From NCBI RefSeq assembly GCF_000024945.1, contig NC_013520.1, forward strand, positions 1-64,000: a stretch of DNA of 64,000 nucleotides, read 5' to 3'. The stretch's first letter is position 1, and each line of letters begins with the position of its first letter. Position numbers and translations under genes: made by a program. A model generated the notes under the pieces. The model did no database searches. It saw nothing but the letters and a program-made list of their open reading frames with translations, and was not told where the DNA came from. This document shows, in pieces, positions 18,779 through 27,757 of this stretch. This stretch comes from Veillonella parvula DSM 2008 (GTDB lineage Bacteria; Bacillota; Negativicutes; Veillonellales; Veillonellaceae).

Positions 18779-20812
18779 ATGATGAATCGATGGCAGCGAT
18801 TATTTGAAGGTATACGAACAGAGATTAAGGTATTTATCTTTTTCTCTGCTTTGTTGACTGCATTTAGAATCGTGTTTCTTGCAGTATTTCAATCACAACT
18901 AGCTTCCGTGACGATGGAGAATATCCTCACGTCCTTATGGCTAGGCTTTAGATTGAGTCTCAAGACCGTCGGTTCTTTGTGTTTACTGGGCTTTTTAGGG
19001 GGTACGTTGGTGCATACCTTTGTACCCAAATGGCCGTCATTGCGCATTAAACAGGTCCTCTATTCCATTGCGACTATACTGTTGACATTCCTATTTCTGG
19101 GACGCATTCCGTTCTATAAAATCTTCAATTCCTCTTATAATGCGATGCTCATCAATGGCAAAAACGATGATATCGGCGCCATTGTAAATACAGCAATCAA
19201 CGAATATAATGCCCTCATGTACATCATTGGGGCCGTTGTATTGAGCGCAGCTCTTTGTTGGTTCCTCGTTCGTTTCTTAGGATGGGGTGCAAAGAAATAT
19301 AGTGACTATGCTGATGATCTAAGGAATGGTGATGATGCGGATAGTCTAAGAAATAGTGACTATGCAGATAATCAACGACTTTGTACTACTTGGTATCCTA
19401 AGACAAAGAAAACACAATGGATGACGGGCATTGGGTTGACTGTCGCTATTGGCGTACTAGGTCTATTCTTTAGATTTGGCGGTGCTTTCAGCTATACGAA
19501 CTCCATCAACTGGGAAAGTGCGGCTCGCCTCAGCTCCAATCTGTTGAATGAAAATATCCTCGACGATGTGCAGGCTCTCTATCGTGTTAAAAGCATTGCT
19601 AAACGGACGGCTGAGCTTGAGGTTATTAACTTAACGCCTCAAGAACTAAACGAAAAAATCACTGCCGTTGGTGGTAAGTTTAACGGTACAAATTTTGACG
19701 GCTCTTTTACGAGAACCATTACGACACAACGATTAGCGGATCAACCGCAGTCCATAAACCTCGTTCTTGGAGAATCCTATGGCTTGTGGCCGTTTCTCGC
19801 TGAATATAACGAGCCTGGTGCGTACCTCGTTGAACAAGGTCGTAAATACGCTGCCAGCCCTCAAGCGATGAGCACACAGCTAGCCCTCGCCCAAGGTACA
19901 GGCACGATGCCGGCCATCAATGGTTTGTTGACGGGGATGCCTGACACAGGGTTATATCCTAACTATGAAGGTGAAAGTTTCAAAGAGCCTTATGGTTTAG
20001 GTATTGGTCCTGTTATGAAAAAGCTAGGCTACAAGACTGTATTTTGGTATGGTGGCTTTAGTACTTGGCAAAACGTTAAGAACTTTGCTTTATCTCAAGG
20101 CTTCGATGAATTCCACGATGCTTCAGAAATGCCAAGCGAAGACGGCAACGCTTGGGGTGTAGGCGATAAATATTTATTTAAAGCTATTTCTGCCTACATG
20201 GATCAACATAGAGGGGAAAAAATTCTCAATGTTATCATGACTACTTCTAATCATCCACCGTATAGCATCAATGTCGCTAAGGAAGGCTACGATGTGAATA
20301 AGGTAAAAGGTCATTTGCCAGATTCTATCGAAGAAAACGATAAGCAATTGAACGAAATGGGCCATATTTGGTACGCAGACCACGTAATGGGTGATTTTAT
20401 CGCTCGCGAAGAAATAGCAGATCCTTCTGCACTCTTCGTCATTACAGGTGACCATAGCGAACGCTTTAACTTTGCTCGTGAAGTAGGCCCTAATGTGGCA
20501 TCTACTATTCCTATTATTTTTTATGGTCGCGGCATTCATAAAGATTGGCTTGCGCCTAATGCGTTCGGCATGAGCATTCAAATCATTCCAACCTTGGCGG
20601 AATTAATAGGCCGACCAGGTCAAACCTATGAAGCGATGGTACCAAGTTTGTTTACACAAGAGAAATTTGTATTTAATCATAGACTATATCTCGATAAAAA
20701 TGGCAAAGTGTTAGAACAAAGTGCGAGCATGCCTCAATCCTATGGCGATATGATTAAAAACATGCGCGAACTTGCGGCGTGGCGTATTAAACATGGAAAT
20801 AACATTAAATAA
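18779..20812 (+). CDS. LtaS-like sulfatase-fold phosphoglycerol transferase family protein
   Basis: A 677-residue membrane enzyme with about five N-terminal transmembrane helices (residues 1-185) and a large extracytoplasmic alkaline-phosphatase/sulfatase domain. Motifs include LVLGESYG, GTGTMPAINGLLTG (the Thr is a candidate nucleophile), TSNHPPY and TGDHSER for metal binding. In monoderms this family polymerises lipoteichoic acid; in diderms relatives modify envelope glycans or lipids with phosphoglycerol or phosphoethanolamine, so the product here is open. A 27-bp repeat in three copies lies in the linker after the helices. The start has only a weak AGGGG; ATG 18782 is equally possible. 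The 240 bases upstream contain many degenerate TTAGG-like words. Confidence 0.85.
   Translation: MMNRWQRLFEGIRTEIKVFIFFSALLTAFRIVFLAVFQSQLASVTMENILTSLWLGFRLSLKTVGSLCLLGFLGGTLVHTFVPKWPSLRIKQVLYSIATILLTFLFLGRIPFYKIFNSSYNAMLINGKNDDIGAIVNTAINEYNALMYIIGAVVLSAALCWFLVRFLGWGAKKYSDYADDLRNGDDADSLRNSDYADNQRLCTTWYPKTKKTQWMTGIGLTVAIGVLGLFFRFGGAFSYTNSINWESAARLSSNLLNENILDDVQALYRVKSIAKRTAELEVINLTPQELNEKITAVGGKFNGTNFDGSFTRTITTQRLADQPQSINLVLGESYGLWPFLAEYNEPGAYLVEQGRKYAASPQAMSTQLALAQGTGTMPAINGLLTGMPDTGLYPNYEGESFKEPYGLGIGPVMKKLGYKTVFWYGGFSTWQNVKNFALSQGFDEFHDASEMPSEDGNAWGVGDKYLFKAISAYMDQHRGEKILNVIMTTSNHPPYSINVAKEGYDVNKVKGHLPDSIEENDKQLNEMGHIWYADHVMGDFIAREEIADPSALFVITGDHSERFNFAREVGPNVASTIPIIFYGRGIHKDWLAPNAFGMSIQIIPTLAELIGRPGQTYEAMVPSLFTQEKFVFNHRLYLDKNGKVLEQSASMPQSYGDMIKNMRELAAWRIKHGNNIK
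19301..19381 (+). repeat. 27-bp in-frame tandem repeat, three copies
   Basis: Three 27-base units (19301-19327, 19328-19354, 19355-19381) encode SDYADDLRN, GDDADSLRN and SDYADNQRL in the linker between the membrane helices and the catalytic domain of the LtaS-like protein. Because the unit is a multiple of three, copy-number change would lengthen or shorten the linker without breaking the frame. Confidence 0.85.
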
Positions 20813-20908
20813 GGGATATTTATCTAATGATATAGTTAGAACAAGCTATATGAGTTTAAGAATTTGTAGAAACTAATTTGGCTAGTGCATGTTTAAGAGG
20901 AGCATGGA

Positions 20909-21877
20909 ATGGAGTTAATTTCGGTCATTGTACCCGTCTATAATGTGGAATCTTATGTTGCAGAATGTATTGAGTCCATTCAAAACCAAACGTATATGAA
21001 TTTGGAAATCATTTTAGTAAATGATGGTTCTACAGATGCTAGTGGTGATATTTGCGATAAGTATGCAGCCTATGATGAGCGAATACAGGTCATTCACAAA
21101 GAGAATGCTGGAGTTAGTGCTGCTCGTAATACGGGGATAGAATCGGCTAATGGTGACTATATTGGCTTTGTAGACTCAGATGATTACATTGCACCTACTA
21201 TGTATGAAGATATGTTAAAGCTCATGGCAGAACATGATTTAGATATCATAGAATGCACTGCTTTCAGAAATAATGGTGACACCAATATCGAAGGGTGCAA
21301 TGACGGGTCATTAGAAATTTTTAATCGAGATGAAGCGCTAAAAATGGCTATGTACGATTGTTTTGTTGCTGTATGGAGTCAATTGTATAAGCGAAGAGTT
21401 ATCAGCGATGTGCGTTTCCCTGTAGGCCGAAAATTTGAAGATTCTGCTGTATCTTATTTATTTATCGCTAATACAAAACGGGTGGGTCATATTAATCGCT
21501 GTTTGTATTATTATCGACTTAATCCTAATTCAACTACTCAAACTTCTTTTGATGCTAAATCTCGATGGGATTTTGTGCTCGGTTACGAGGAACGCTTGCA
21601 ATATGCTATAGATCATCAATTACCATATGTTGATGATTGCAATAGTTTATTGATGAAAGCCGTATTATCCTGTTTAACGGCTTACTATGCAAAGCCAACG
21701 GGTAATCAAGTGTATTACGATAAGTGCAAAAAAATGATTGAAACTTATCGTAATGATGCATCCTACAAGCTATTAAATTCTAAATATAAGCTCTTTTTAT
21801 GGTCCTTTGGCCGTGCCGATTGGATTCATAAAATAGGTGCTCGTTTATCGTACTTAGCAAAACAAGTACGTTCGTAA
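20909..21877 (+). CDS. Glycosyltransferase family 2
   Basis: A 322-residue GT-A-fold glycosyltransferase. It begins MELISVIVPVYNVESYVAEC, followed by ILVNDGSTD for nucleotide-sugar binding, NAGVSAARNTG, and FVDSDDYI holding the DxD-like metal motif. The ~100 C-terminal residues are helical. AAGAGGAG precedes the ATG by 6 bases. It starts a run of four surface-glycan genes with short gaps; the sugar transferred cannot be told from sequence. Confidence 0.9.
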   Translation: MELISVIVPVYNVESYVAECIESIQNQTYMNLEIILVNDGSTDASGDICDKYAAYDERIQVIHKENAGVSAARNTGIESANGDYIGFVDSDDYIAPTMYEDMLKLMAEHDLDIIECTAFRNNGDTNIEGCNDGSLEIFNRDEALKMAMYDCFVAVWSQLYKRRVISDVRFPVGRKFEDSAVSYLFIANTKRVGHINRCLYYYRLNPNSTTQTSFDAKSRWDFVLGYEERLQYAIDHQLPYVDDCNSLLMKAVLSCLTAYYAKPTGNQVYYDKCKKMIETYRNDASYKLLNSKYKLFLWSFGRADWIHKIGARLSYLAKQVRS

Positions 21878-21892
21878 TTGAAAGGTGAAACT

Positions 21893-22651
21893 ATGGCAAC
21901 TGTATCTGTAATAATCTTAGCGAGAAATGAAGAACACAATATTCATGACTGCATTGAGTCTGTGCAGTTTGCCAATGAAGTTTTAGTTATCGATGATTTC
22001 AGTACCGATGATACTGCAAAAATTGCTGAAGAAATGGGTGCTCGTGTTGTGCAACACGCCATGAATGGCGATTGGGGTGCACAACAAACCTTTGGCATTG
22101 AACAAGCGAAATCTGATTGGATTTTATTCCTTGATGCGGATGAGCGCATTTCTGAGCCTCTAGCGAAAGAAATTCAAGCTATCGTTGTAAACGAACCTAA
22201 TAAAGCGTATTGGATTCAACGGCGCAATAAATTCCATCATAACCACGCTACACATGGTGTATTGCGTCCAGACTATGTGCTTCGCCTCATGCCTAAAGAG
22301 GGTAGTTATGTAGAAGGCTACGTGCATCCTGCGATTATTACGCCATATCCAACAGAAAAATTACAACATCCGATGTACCATTATACCTACGATAATTGGC
22401 ATCAATATTTCAATAAATTCAACAATTATACCACATTATCTGCTGAAAAATATCGTGATAATGGTAAAAGCTGTTCTTTTATCAAGGATATAATTCTGCG
22501 TCCTACCTGGGCTTTCATCAAGGTGTACTTCTTACAAGGCGGTATTCTCGATGGGAAGATGGGCTTTATTTTGTCCGTTAATCACTACTTTTACACGATG
22601 ACTAAATACGTAAAGTTTTACTATTTACTAAAATCCAAGGGTAAATTGTAA
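21893..22651 (+). CDS. Glycosyltransferase family 2, WaaE/KdtX-like
   Basis: A 252-residue transferase with VIILARNEEHNIHDCIESV, VLVIDDFSTDDT and the metal-binding LDADERI. Size and the YWIQRRNKFHH... and YTYDNWHQYFNKFNNYT regions resemble the WaaE/KdtX group that adds a sugar to the lipopolysaccharide inner core. I start at ATG 21893 after AAAGGTGA; an upstream TTG at 21878 is in frame but has no binding site. The preceding gene ends 16 bases before. A lipopolysaccharide-core role is inference from family and context. Confidence 0.87.
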   Translation: MATVSVIILARNEEHNIHDCIESVQFANEVLVIDDFSTDDTAKIAEEMGARVVQHAMNGDWGAQQTFGIEQAKSDWILFLDADERISEPLAKEIQAIVVNEPNKAYWIQRRNKFHHNHATHGVLRPDYVLRLMPKEGSYVEGYVHPAIITPYPTEKLQHPMYHYTYDNWHQYFNKFNNYTTLSAEKYRDNGKSCSFIKDIILRPTWAFIKVYFLQGGILDGKMGFILSVNHYFYTMTKYVKFYYLLKSKGKL

Positions 22652-22664
22652 TAGAGGGAGCATT

Positions 22665-23603
22665 ATGTTAGGCAATTTTGGAAAACATTGGCATATAGGC
22701 CGTACTATATATGGCAAGCGCACATGGCGTGAAACGAGACGAACCTTCTTACATACAATGCGCTCTTGTCGTCATGACTCAACGGTTACGGAATTTGAAA
22801 ACTTCTTTAAATCTTATACTCCAGATCCAAAGCTGTTGGAAAAACATCCTAGTCTCTATGAATTGATGAGTCGTATGTTTTTGATTAAAAACTCTACGCC
22901 ACAATGGCGTTTGGAGGCACTTCGTCAGCATTTTACCATATTACAAGAGGTGTTTACGGATGAAGCGATTCAGCTCATGTATGTAGACGAAGCGGAGTTT
23001 GATTATTTCGATAAAAAACGGGGTATTACCCTTTGGAGTTCCGATGAGCTCGATATGTCTGCTCATCTATATTACGAGCCGGGACAACGTAAGGAAGGCT
23101 TCTTGACGGTTATGCTCTTGCTCGAAGATAAGGGCGTATACCATTCAAATATTCGCTTTGCTAAAGGCCATAACGGAGAGAGAACTCTTGTTATCGGTAC
23201 TATTCAAGGTTATAAAGATGGTCTTGAGCGAGCTAAGAAGATTACGAAAAAGATGTATGGTTACCGTCCGAAGAACTTCATTACCTTCTTGATTCGTGAA
23301 ATCGCTCATGCTGCGCAAGTAGAATCCATACTTGCCGTATCTGATGAAGGCTTCTATGCAAATTCACATATGGTGCGCGGCAATAAATCAAAGGTGGCTA
23401 TATTAGATACCTTGTGGGAGGATATCGGCGGTACCGTATTGGAATCTGATCCAAATTACTTTACTATTCCACTTGAAGAAGAACGCAAACCTATGGAAGA
23501 GATTAAATCACAAAAACGTAGCCAATATCGCAATCGTTATGCTCTTTTAGATGAGTATGAGGCTATGATTCAAGAAAACATAAAACCGTACGTAAAGGCC
23601 TAG
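22665..23603 (+). CDS. DUF535 (VirK/YbjX-like) protein
   Basis: A 312-residue member of the DUF535 family (VirK, YbjX, SomA), cytoplasmic proteins without a known reaction; in enterobacteria relatives affect virulence and envelope resistance. The family core is clear: GHNGERTLVIGTIQGYKDG, then AKKITKKMYGYRPKNF and the C-terminal SDEGFYANSHMVRGNKSK. No signal peptide or membrane segment is seen. AGAGGGAG precedes the ATG. It sits within the glycosyltransferase run, which suggests a link to lipopolysaccharide or polysaccharide handling. Confidence 0.87.
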   Translation: MLGNFGKHWHIGRTIYGKRTWRETRRTFLHTMRSCRHDSTVTEFENFFKSYTPDPKLLEKHPSLYELMSRMFLIKNSTPQWRLEALRQHFTILQEVFTDEAIQLMYVDEAEFDYFDKKRGITLWSSDELDMSAHLYYEPGQRKEGFLTVMLLLEDKGVYHSNIRFAKGHNGERTLVIGTIQGYKDGLERAKKITKKMYGYRPKNFITFLIREIAHAAQVESILAVSDEGFYANSHMVRGNKSKVAILDTLWEDIGGTVLESDPNYFTIPLEEERKPMEEIKSQKRSQYRNRYALLDEYEAMIQENIKPYVKA

Positions 23604-23612
23604 AGGTGTGCT

Positions 23613-24833
23613 ATGCGCGTAGCAATTTTAGAAAGTATTGTCATGCCTGCTGGTCATGAGGTGGAATTTGATCGTATTCTCATCAACGAATTAAAGCGTC
23701 AAGGTCATGAGCCAGTACTATTAGTACCGCAAAACTTTCCATTTAAAGTAGATTATGGAGTAGATATAGTGTACTTGGAAGGTGGAGAGGTAGTGACCTA
23801 TGCGGGAGCGTCTAAGTGGAAGAAGCCGTTTTTATCCATTTTACGAGAACGCCGTCGCCGTAGTTGGTTCACATCAGCAGCAGAAAAAATTAAAGAATAT
23901 AATATAGATGCTTTAATCATTCCTACGGGGACATATCGCTATATTAAAGCTTTGTTAGACACGCCGTTAAAGGACAGTAAGGCAGTAGTACATGTTATCT
24001 TTCATGGCATTGGCAAGGGAGAAATGGATCGCTTTATTAAGCAAGCTCATCGTGCTAATGCGTATAGAAACGTGTACCTCGATGTTATCTCTTTGCGCGA
24101 TGATATGTTGCGACCTGATTTACCGAGAGTTCGTAAAATCTTGCCTCCTGTGTTCTTGCCATCTAGTGAATTGAGTGGAGAACAGAAGAATAGTGATACG
24201 CAAGATAATGTTAATATAGAAGACCAAAAAGTTCCGAATTCTACAACTTGTATAGGTGCTAATTTGGAAACCTCTATATCAGCAAATAAACCGATAAAAT
24301 TAGGTTTCTTTGGTCAGTTTAGAAAAGAGAAAAATATTGAGCGCTTTATAGATGCCTTTGTATCGCTTAATTATGATGACTCGGTACAACTCGTCGTTCA
24401 AGGGGCAACGGTAAAGCCTGAAGATGGGGCTTTATTTGAGTCTATTATCAAGAAATATAGCCAGTATAATAATATTAAGTTCATTCATGCCAGTCTGATT
24501 GGAAAAGACTGGGATACAGCCTTATTGAGTGTAGATGCTTTATTATTGCCGTATGGAGCAGAGCGATATCGCTATCACTGGGCAGCTATGTTGTTCACTG
24601 CTATTGGCTTTCACAAGCCTGTTCTTATATCTCCAGAGATCAATCCAGAGGTATTAGAACAGTATTCTATTGGGGAATTTTTAAATTTAGATGATGTACA
24701 TTCCATCAGACAGGGGATTCAAGAGTTTGTAGAGAATTTACAGCATCATAAAGAGCAATATAATCAGGGGTTAATAGATGCAAATGAGGACTACAGTCAC
24801 CGTGCATTAATTAAATCCATCATACATGTATAA
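23613..24833 (+). CDS. Probable GT-B glycosyltransferase
   Basis: A 406-residue protein with two Rossmann-like halves. The N-terminal half starts MRVAILESIVMPAGHEVEFD and binds acceptor; a variable linker (about residues 185-225) joins it to a C-terminal half opening IKLGFFGQFRKEKNIERFID, typical of GT4-like enzymes, with LLPYGAERYRYHWAAMLF in place of the usual E-x7-E motif. It lacks a signal peptide. Donor and acceptor are unknown. It is 9 bases after the DUF535 gene and surely co-transcribed. Confidence 0.75.
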   Translation: MRVAILESIVMPAGHEVEFDRILINELKRQGHEPVLLVPQNFPFKVDYGVDIVYLEGGEVVTYAGASKWKKPFLSILRERRRRSWFTSAAEKIKEYNIDALIIPTGTYRYIKALLDTPLKDSKAVVHVIFHGIGKGEMDRFIKQAHRANAYRNVYLDVISLRDDMLRPDLPRVRKILPPVFLPSSELSGEQKNSDTQDNVNIEDQKVPNSTTCIGANLETSISANKPIKLGFFGQFRKEKNIERFIDAFVSLNYDDSVQLVVQGATVKPEDGALFESIIKKYSQYNNIKFIHASLIGKDWDTALLSVDALLLPYGAERYRYHWAAMLFTAIGFHKPVLISPEINPEVLEQYSIGEFLNLDDVHSIRQGIQEFVENLQHHKEQYNQGLIDANEDYSHRALIKSIIHV

Positions 24834-24879
24834 GGGGTACTATGTAAGGTTTGTAGTTTATATGTAAGGGAGAATTAAT

Positions 24880-26058
24880 ATGGGGGTATTATCAAGTGTA
24901 AGATTAGAATCATGGATTGCCATTATGATTACGTTGATGGCATGCTTTACAAGGCTATCCATGGCGGCTGGTCAAGTATTTTATGTTATTGCTATTTTGT
25001 TAAGTATTTTCTATATTTGGAAACATAGGCATGACTTATATGTTCCGTCCTATGTTAAAAAATATAGTAAAATGTTTGCTCTAATGTTGTTATTGTTATT
25101 GCCTTCCGCAGTATTAACAAACAATATAGCTGTAGGATTACCTGAATTTATCAATGTTTGGTTGTGGCGGATTCCTGTATTTTTTGTTATCGCCCTATGT
25201 ATTCGTGATAAGAAAACATTATTTACGATGCTTGTCGTATTTTTTGTGGATTTTGGTATCGATAATTTAGTAGCCTTTTATCAACATGTTTCAGGAATGA
25301 CCGATAGAGGATGGGGATTTGGTAGCAGCGTGTTGACCATAGCAGGCCTCATGGTTATGCTAGGGCCTATTTTTTGCGTTATTTTATTAGATTCGGCCTT
25401 TCCTAACTATGTGAAAGCATCCGCTTTATGGGCATTAGGTTGTGTTGGCTTTGGTATGTATGGCAATCAAAGTAGAGGATCTTGGCTTTTTAGTATGATT
25501 ATGGTGCCTATCGTATCCTTGCCATATATACTAAAACGATTCATTTATGTAGTCGTTGTTCTTGCTGCATTAGGTGGAGTCGTATGGGGATTTAGTACAC
25601 AACCACAATATGTAGCTAGGTTTGAGTCCATTACGAATACGACTACAGATGGTTCCAACCTAGGCCGCTTTGATGTGTGGACATCGTCTATTAATATGTT
25701 TAAAGACCATCCTGTGACAGGTGTAGGTATAGGTCAATGGCGTACTATATATGAAGCATCCTATCGATTACCAACGGAAAATCAACATTTATATCATGCA
25801 CACAATAATTTTATTCAACTTCTTGGTGAAGTAGGTCTGTTAGGTCTATTAGGGGTTCTTATCTTTTATGGATCTATTATTGTTGATAATTTTGTGGTTT
25901 GGTTTAAGAAGCGAGATCCTTATAGTCTCTGTGCTATGATTGCTGTTATTTGTTATGTATTTGTATTTGGCCAAGTGGAGTATACTTTAGATAATTCATC
26001 AGGAATGCGCATTATGTATTTTATGTTAGCTACGATGCTTCAATTGCGGGATAATTGA
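24880..26058 (+). CDS. O-antigen ligase/polymerase family membrane protein (WaaL-type)
   Basis: A 392-residue protein with about 10-12 membrane helices and the large periplasmic loop of the Wzy_C/O-antigen ligase family. The loop holds NLGRFDVWTSSINMFKDHP, GVGIGQW and YHAHNNFIQLLGEVG, where the histidine lies in the catalytic motif of WaaL ligases. This suggests transfer of a lipid-linked glycan to lipid A-core. Since a separate Wzy candidate is at 30084-31694, this gene more likely encodes the ligase. AAGGGAG precedes the ATG. It ends the first glycan gene run. Confidence 0.8.
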   Translation: MGVLSSVRLESWIAIMITLMACFTRLSMAAGQVFYVIAILLSIFYIWKHRHDLYVPSYVKKYSKMFALMLLLLLPSAVLTNNIAVGLPEFINVWLWRIPVFFVIALCIRDKKTLFTMLVVFFVDFGIDNLVAFYQHVSGMTDRGWGFGSSVLTIAGLMVMLGPIFCVILLDSAFPNYVKASALWALGCVGFGMYGNQSRGSWLFSMIMVPIVSLPYILKRFIYVVVVLAALGGVVWGFSTQPQYVARFESITNTTTDGSNLGRFDVWTSSINMFKDHPVTGVGIGQWRTIYEASYRLPTENQHLYHAHNNFIQLLGEVGLLGLLGVLIFYGSIIVDNFVVWFKKRDPYSLCAMIAVICYVFVFGQVEYTLDNSSGMRIMYFMLATMLQLRDN

Positions 26059-26245
26059 GAATCGTATATCTGTATTGGAAAGCATTTAACTACCATTTAA
26101 TAGACAATTAAGTAGGATTCAAATAGACTTAAAGAATAAATAACTACATAAAAGATAGGTGAAATCTATGTTTTTTTATAGTTTTACATATTTAAATATG
26201 ATACAATATATGTAAATATTGGTACATTGTATTCGTATGATAGAG

Positions 26246-26290
26246 AGGTTGTTTTCTTAATATTTTGAGATTGAGAAAACAACCTTTTCT
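26246..26290 (+). terminator. Perfect 12-bp leader hairpin with T-run before the polysaccharide cluster
   Basis: AGGTTGTTTTCT at 26246-26257 pairs perfectly with AGAAAACAACCT at 26274-26285 over a 16-base loop, followed by TTTCTT. It ends about 20 bases before the start of the initiating transferase gene. It may end the upstream operon, or act as an attenuator in the leader of the 13-kb cluster. Confidence 0.75.
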
Positions 26291-26309
26291 TATAATTTGG
26301 GGTATTAGT

Positions 26310-27749
26310 ATGAATAGTTCTATCTGTAATAACAATAATAAAAAGTTATTTATTAGTAAGCTCATAGTGCTTATAGCAGATTATATAGCTATTGTTTTGG
26401 GAACATTAGCAGCCTATTATTTGCGTTTAAACTTATCAATTTTACCGGTAAGTTCAAATTTTAAGGTAGAAGAAATTTACGTATATGGTGTTGTACCTAT
26501 CGTATTTTTAACTATATTATTGCTTAATAATGCCTATTCTGTGGTAACACCTTATTGGGATACGATGAAAAATTTATTCCGTAGCATTACGATCGGTGTT
26601 GTTGTATCTATTGTTCTCATGTACACAGGACATGTCATTAATGATGTGTCTCGTTTATTTGTTGCCTTTGCTTATATATGTATGCTCGTATTTATCTTTA
26701 GCGAGCGTTTTATTGTAGGAAAAATACTTTCAAAAACAGGATATTTAACAATTCCGATTCTTCTCGTTGGGGCGGGAAAGACAGCGGAACTTGTACAGAG
26801 ATCATTAGAGCGTATGCCGATTACTACCTATAAGATTATTGGTTATGTAGATGATAATCCTAAATCATCATCCATCGCTAAAGAATATCCATGCCTTGGA
26901 GCCTTTAAAGATGTAGAAAGCGTTATTAAAGATACAGGCGTTCAAACTGTACTGATTTGTGCTCCCGGACTTGAGTCTAAAAGATTAGTATCTTTGATTA
27001 ATCAATTACAATTATTGGTAAAACGAGTAGCATTTGTACCTGAATTATTTGGTTTACCTACTAGTAATATCAGTGCTCGTGGCATGATGGAAGAACAAGC
27101 CGTCATATTGCGTGTACAAAATAACCTAGCGCGCAAGTCTAATCGTATTTTTAAACGTATTTTTGATATTGTAGCTACCGTATGTGGCGGTATTTTGATC
27201 TTACCAATTCTCGCTATCATTGCTATATTGATTTACTTGGATTCTCCAGGACCTATCGTATTTGGTCATAAACGTGTTGGTCAAGGAGGGAAATCATTTT
27301 CTTGTTACAAATTCCGATCTATGGTACCAAATGCGCAAGAGGCTTTGGAGCAATATCTAAAAGATAACCCAGCTGCTCGTGAAGAATGGGAGCGAGATTT
27401 TAAATTGAAAGAAGATCCTCGCGTTACAAAAATCGGAAAATTCCTTCGAAAAACAAGTCTTGATGAATTGCCGCAGTTATGGAATGTTCTAGTTGGAGAC
27501 ATGAGCCTCGTAGGTCCAAGACCTATTGTTCGAGATGAAATTGTAAAATACGGCGATTATATAAATGACTTTTACCTTGTACCACCAGGGATTACTGGTG
27601 TTTGGCAGGTAAGTGGTCGCAGTGATACCACCTATGAAGAACGAGTGTTAATGGACTCTTGGTATGTTCACAACTGGTCTGTGTGGATCGATATTGTATA
27701 TCTGTTGAAAACTGTATTGGCTGTTGCTAAATCGAAAGGGGCCTATTAA
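26310..27749 (+). CDS. Polyprenyl-phosphate sugar-1-phosphate transferase (WbaP-type)
   Basis: A 479-residue initiating enzyme that moves a hexose-1-phosphate from UDP-sugar to undecaprenyl phosphate, the first step of repeat-unit synthesis. It has N-terminal membrane helices, a CoA-binding-like Rossmann middle domain (PILLVGAGKTAELVQRSLE) and a C-terminal catalytic domain with KRIFDIVATVCGG, KRVGQGGKSFSCYKFRSMVP, DELPQLWNVLVGDMSLVGPR and the closing GAY. I start at ATG 26310; the in-frame TTG at 26265 lies in the hairpin loop. Hexose identity (glucose or galactose) is open. It is the first gene of the cluster. Confidence 0.93.
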   Translation: MNSSICNNNNKKLFISKLIVLIADYIAIVLGTLAAYYLRLNLSILPVSSNFKVEEIYVYGVVPIVFLTILLLNNAYSVVTPYWDTMKNLFRSITIGVVVSIVLMYTGHVINDVSRLFVAFAYICMLVFIFSERFIVGKILSKTGYLTIPILLVGAGKTAELVQRSLERMPITTYKIIGYVDDNPKSSSIAKEYPCLGAFKDVESVIKDTGVQTVLICAPGLESKRLVSLINQLQLLVKRVAFVPELFGLPTSNISARGMMEEQAVILRVQNNLARKSNRIFKRIFDIVATVCGGILILPILAIIAILIYLDSPGPIVFGHKRVGQGGKSFSCYKFRSMVPNAQEALEQYLKDNPAAREEWERDFKLKEDPRVTKIGKFLRKTSLDELPQLWNVLVGDMSLVGPRPIVRDEIVKYGDYINDFYLVPPGITGVWQVSGRSDTTYEERVLMDSWYVHNWSVWIDIVYLLKTVLAVAKSKGAY

Positions 27750-27757
27750 TCGTTATT

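Noticed and set aside
26265-26309. TTG start for the WbaP-type gene
   Set aside because: It lies in the loop of a perfect hairpin, has no ribosome-binding site and adds residues not typical of the family; ATG 26310 is preferred.
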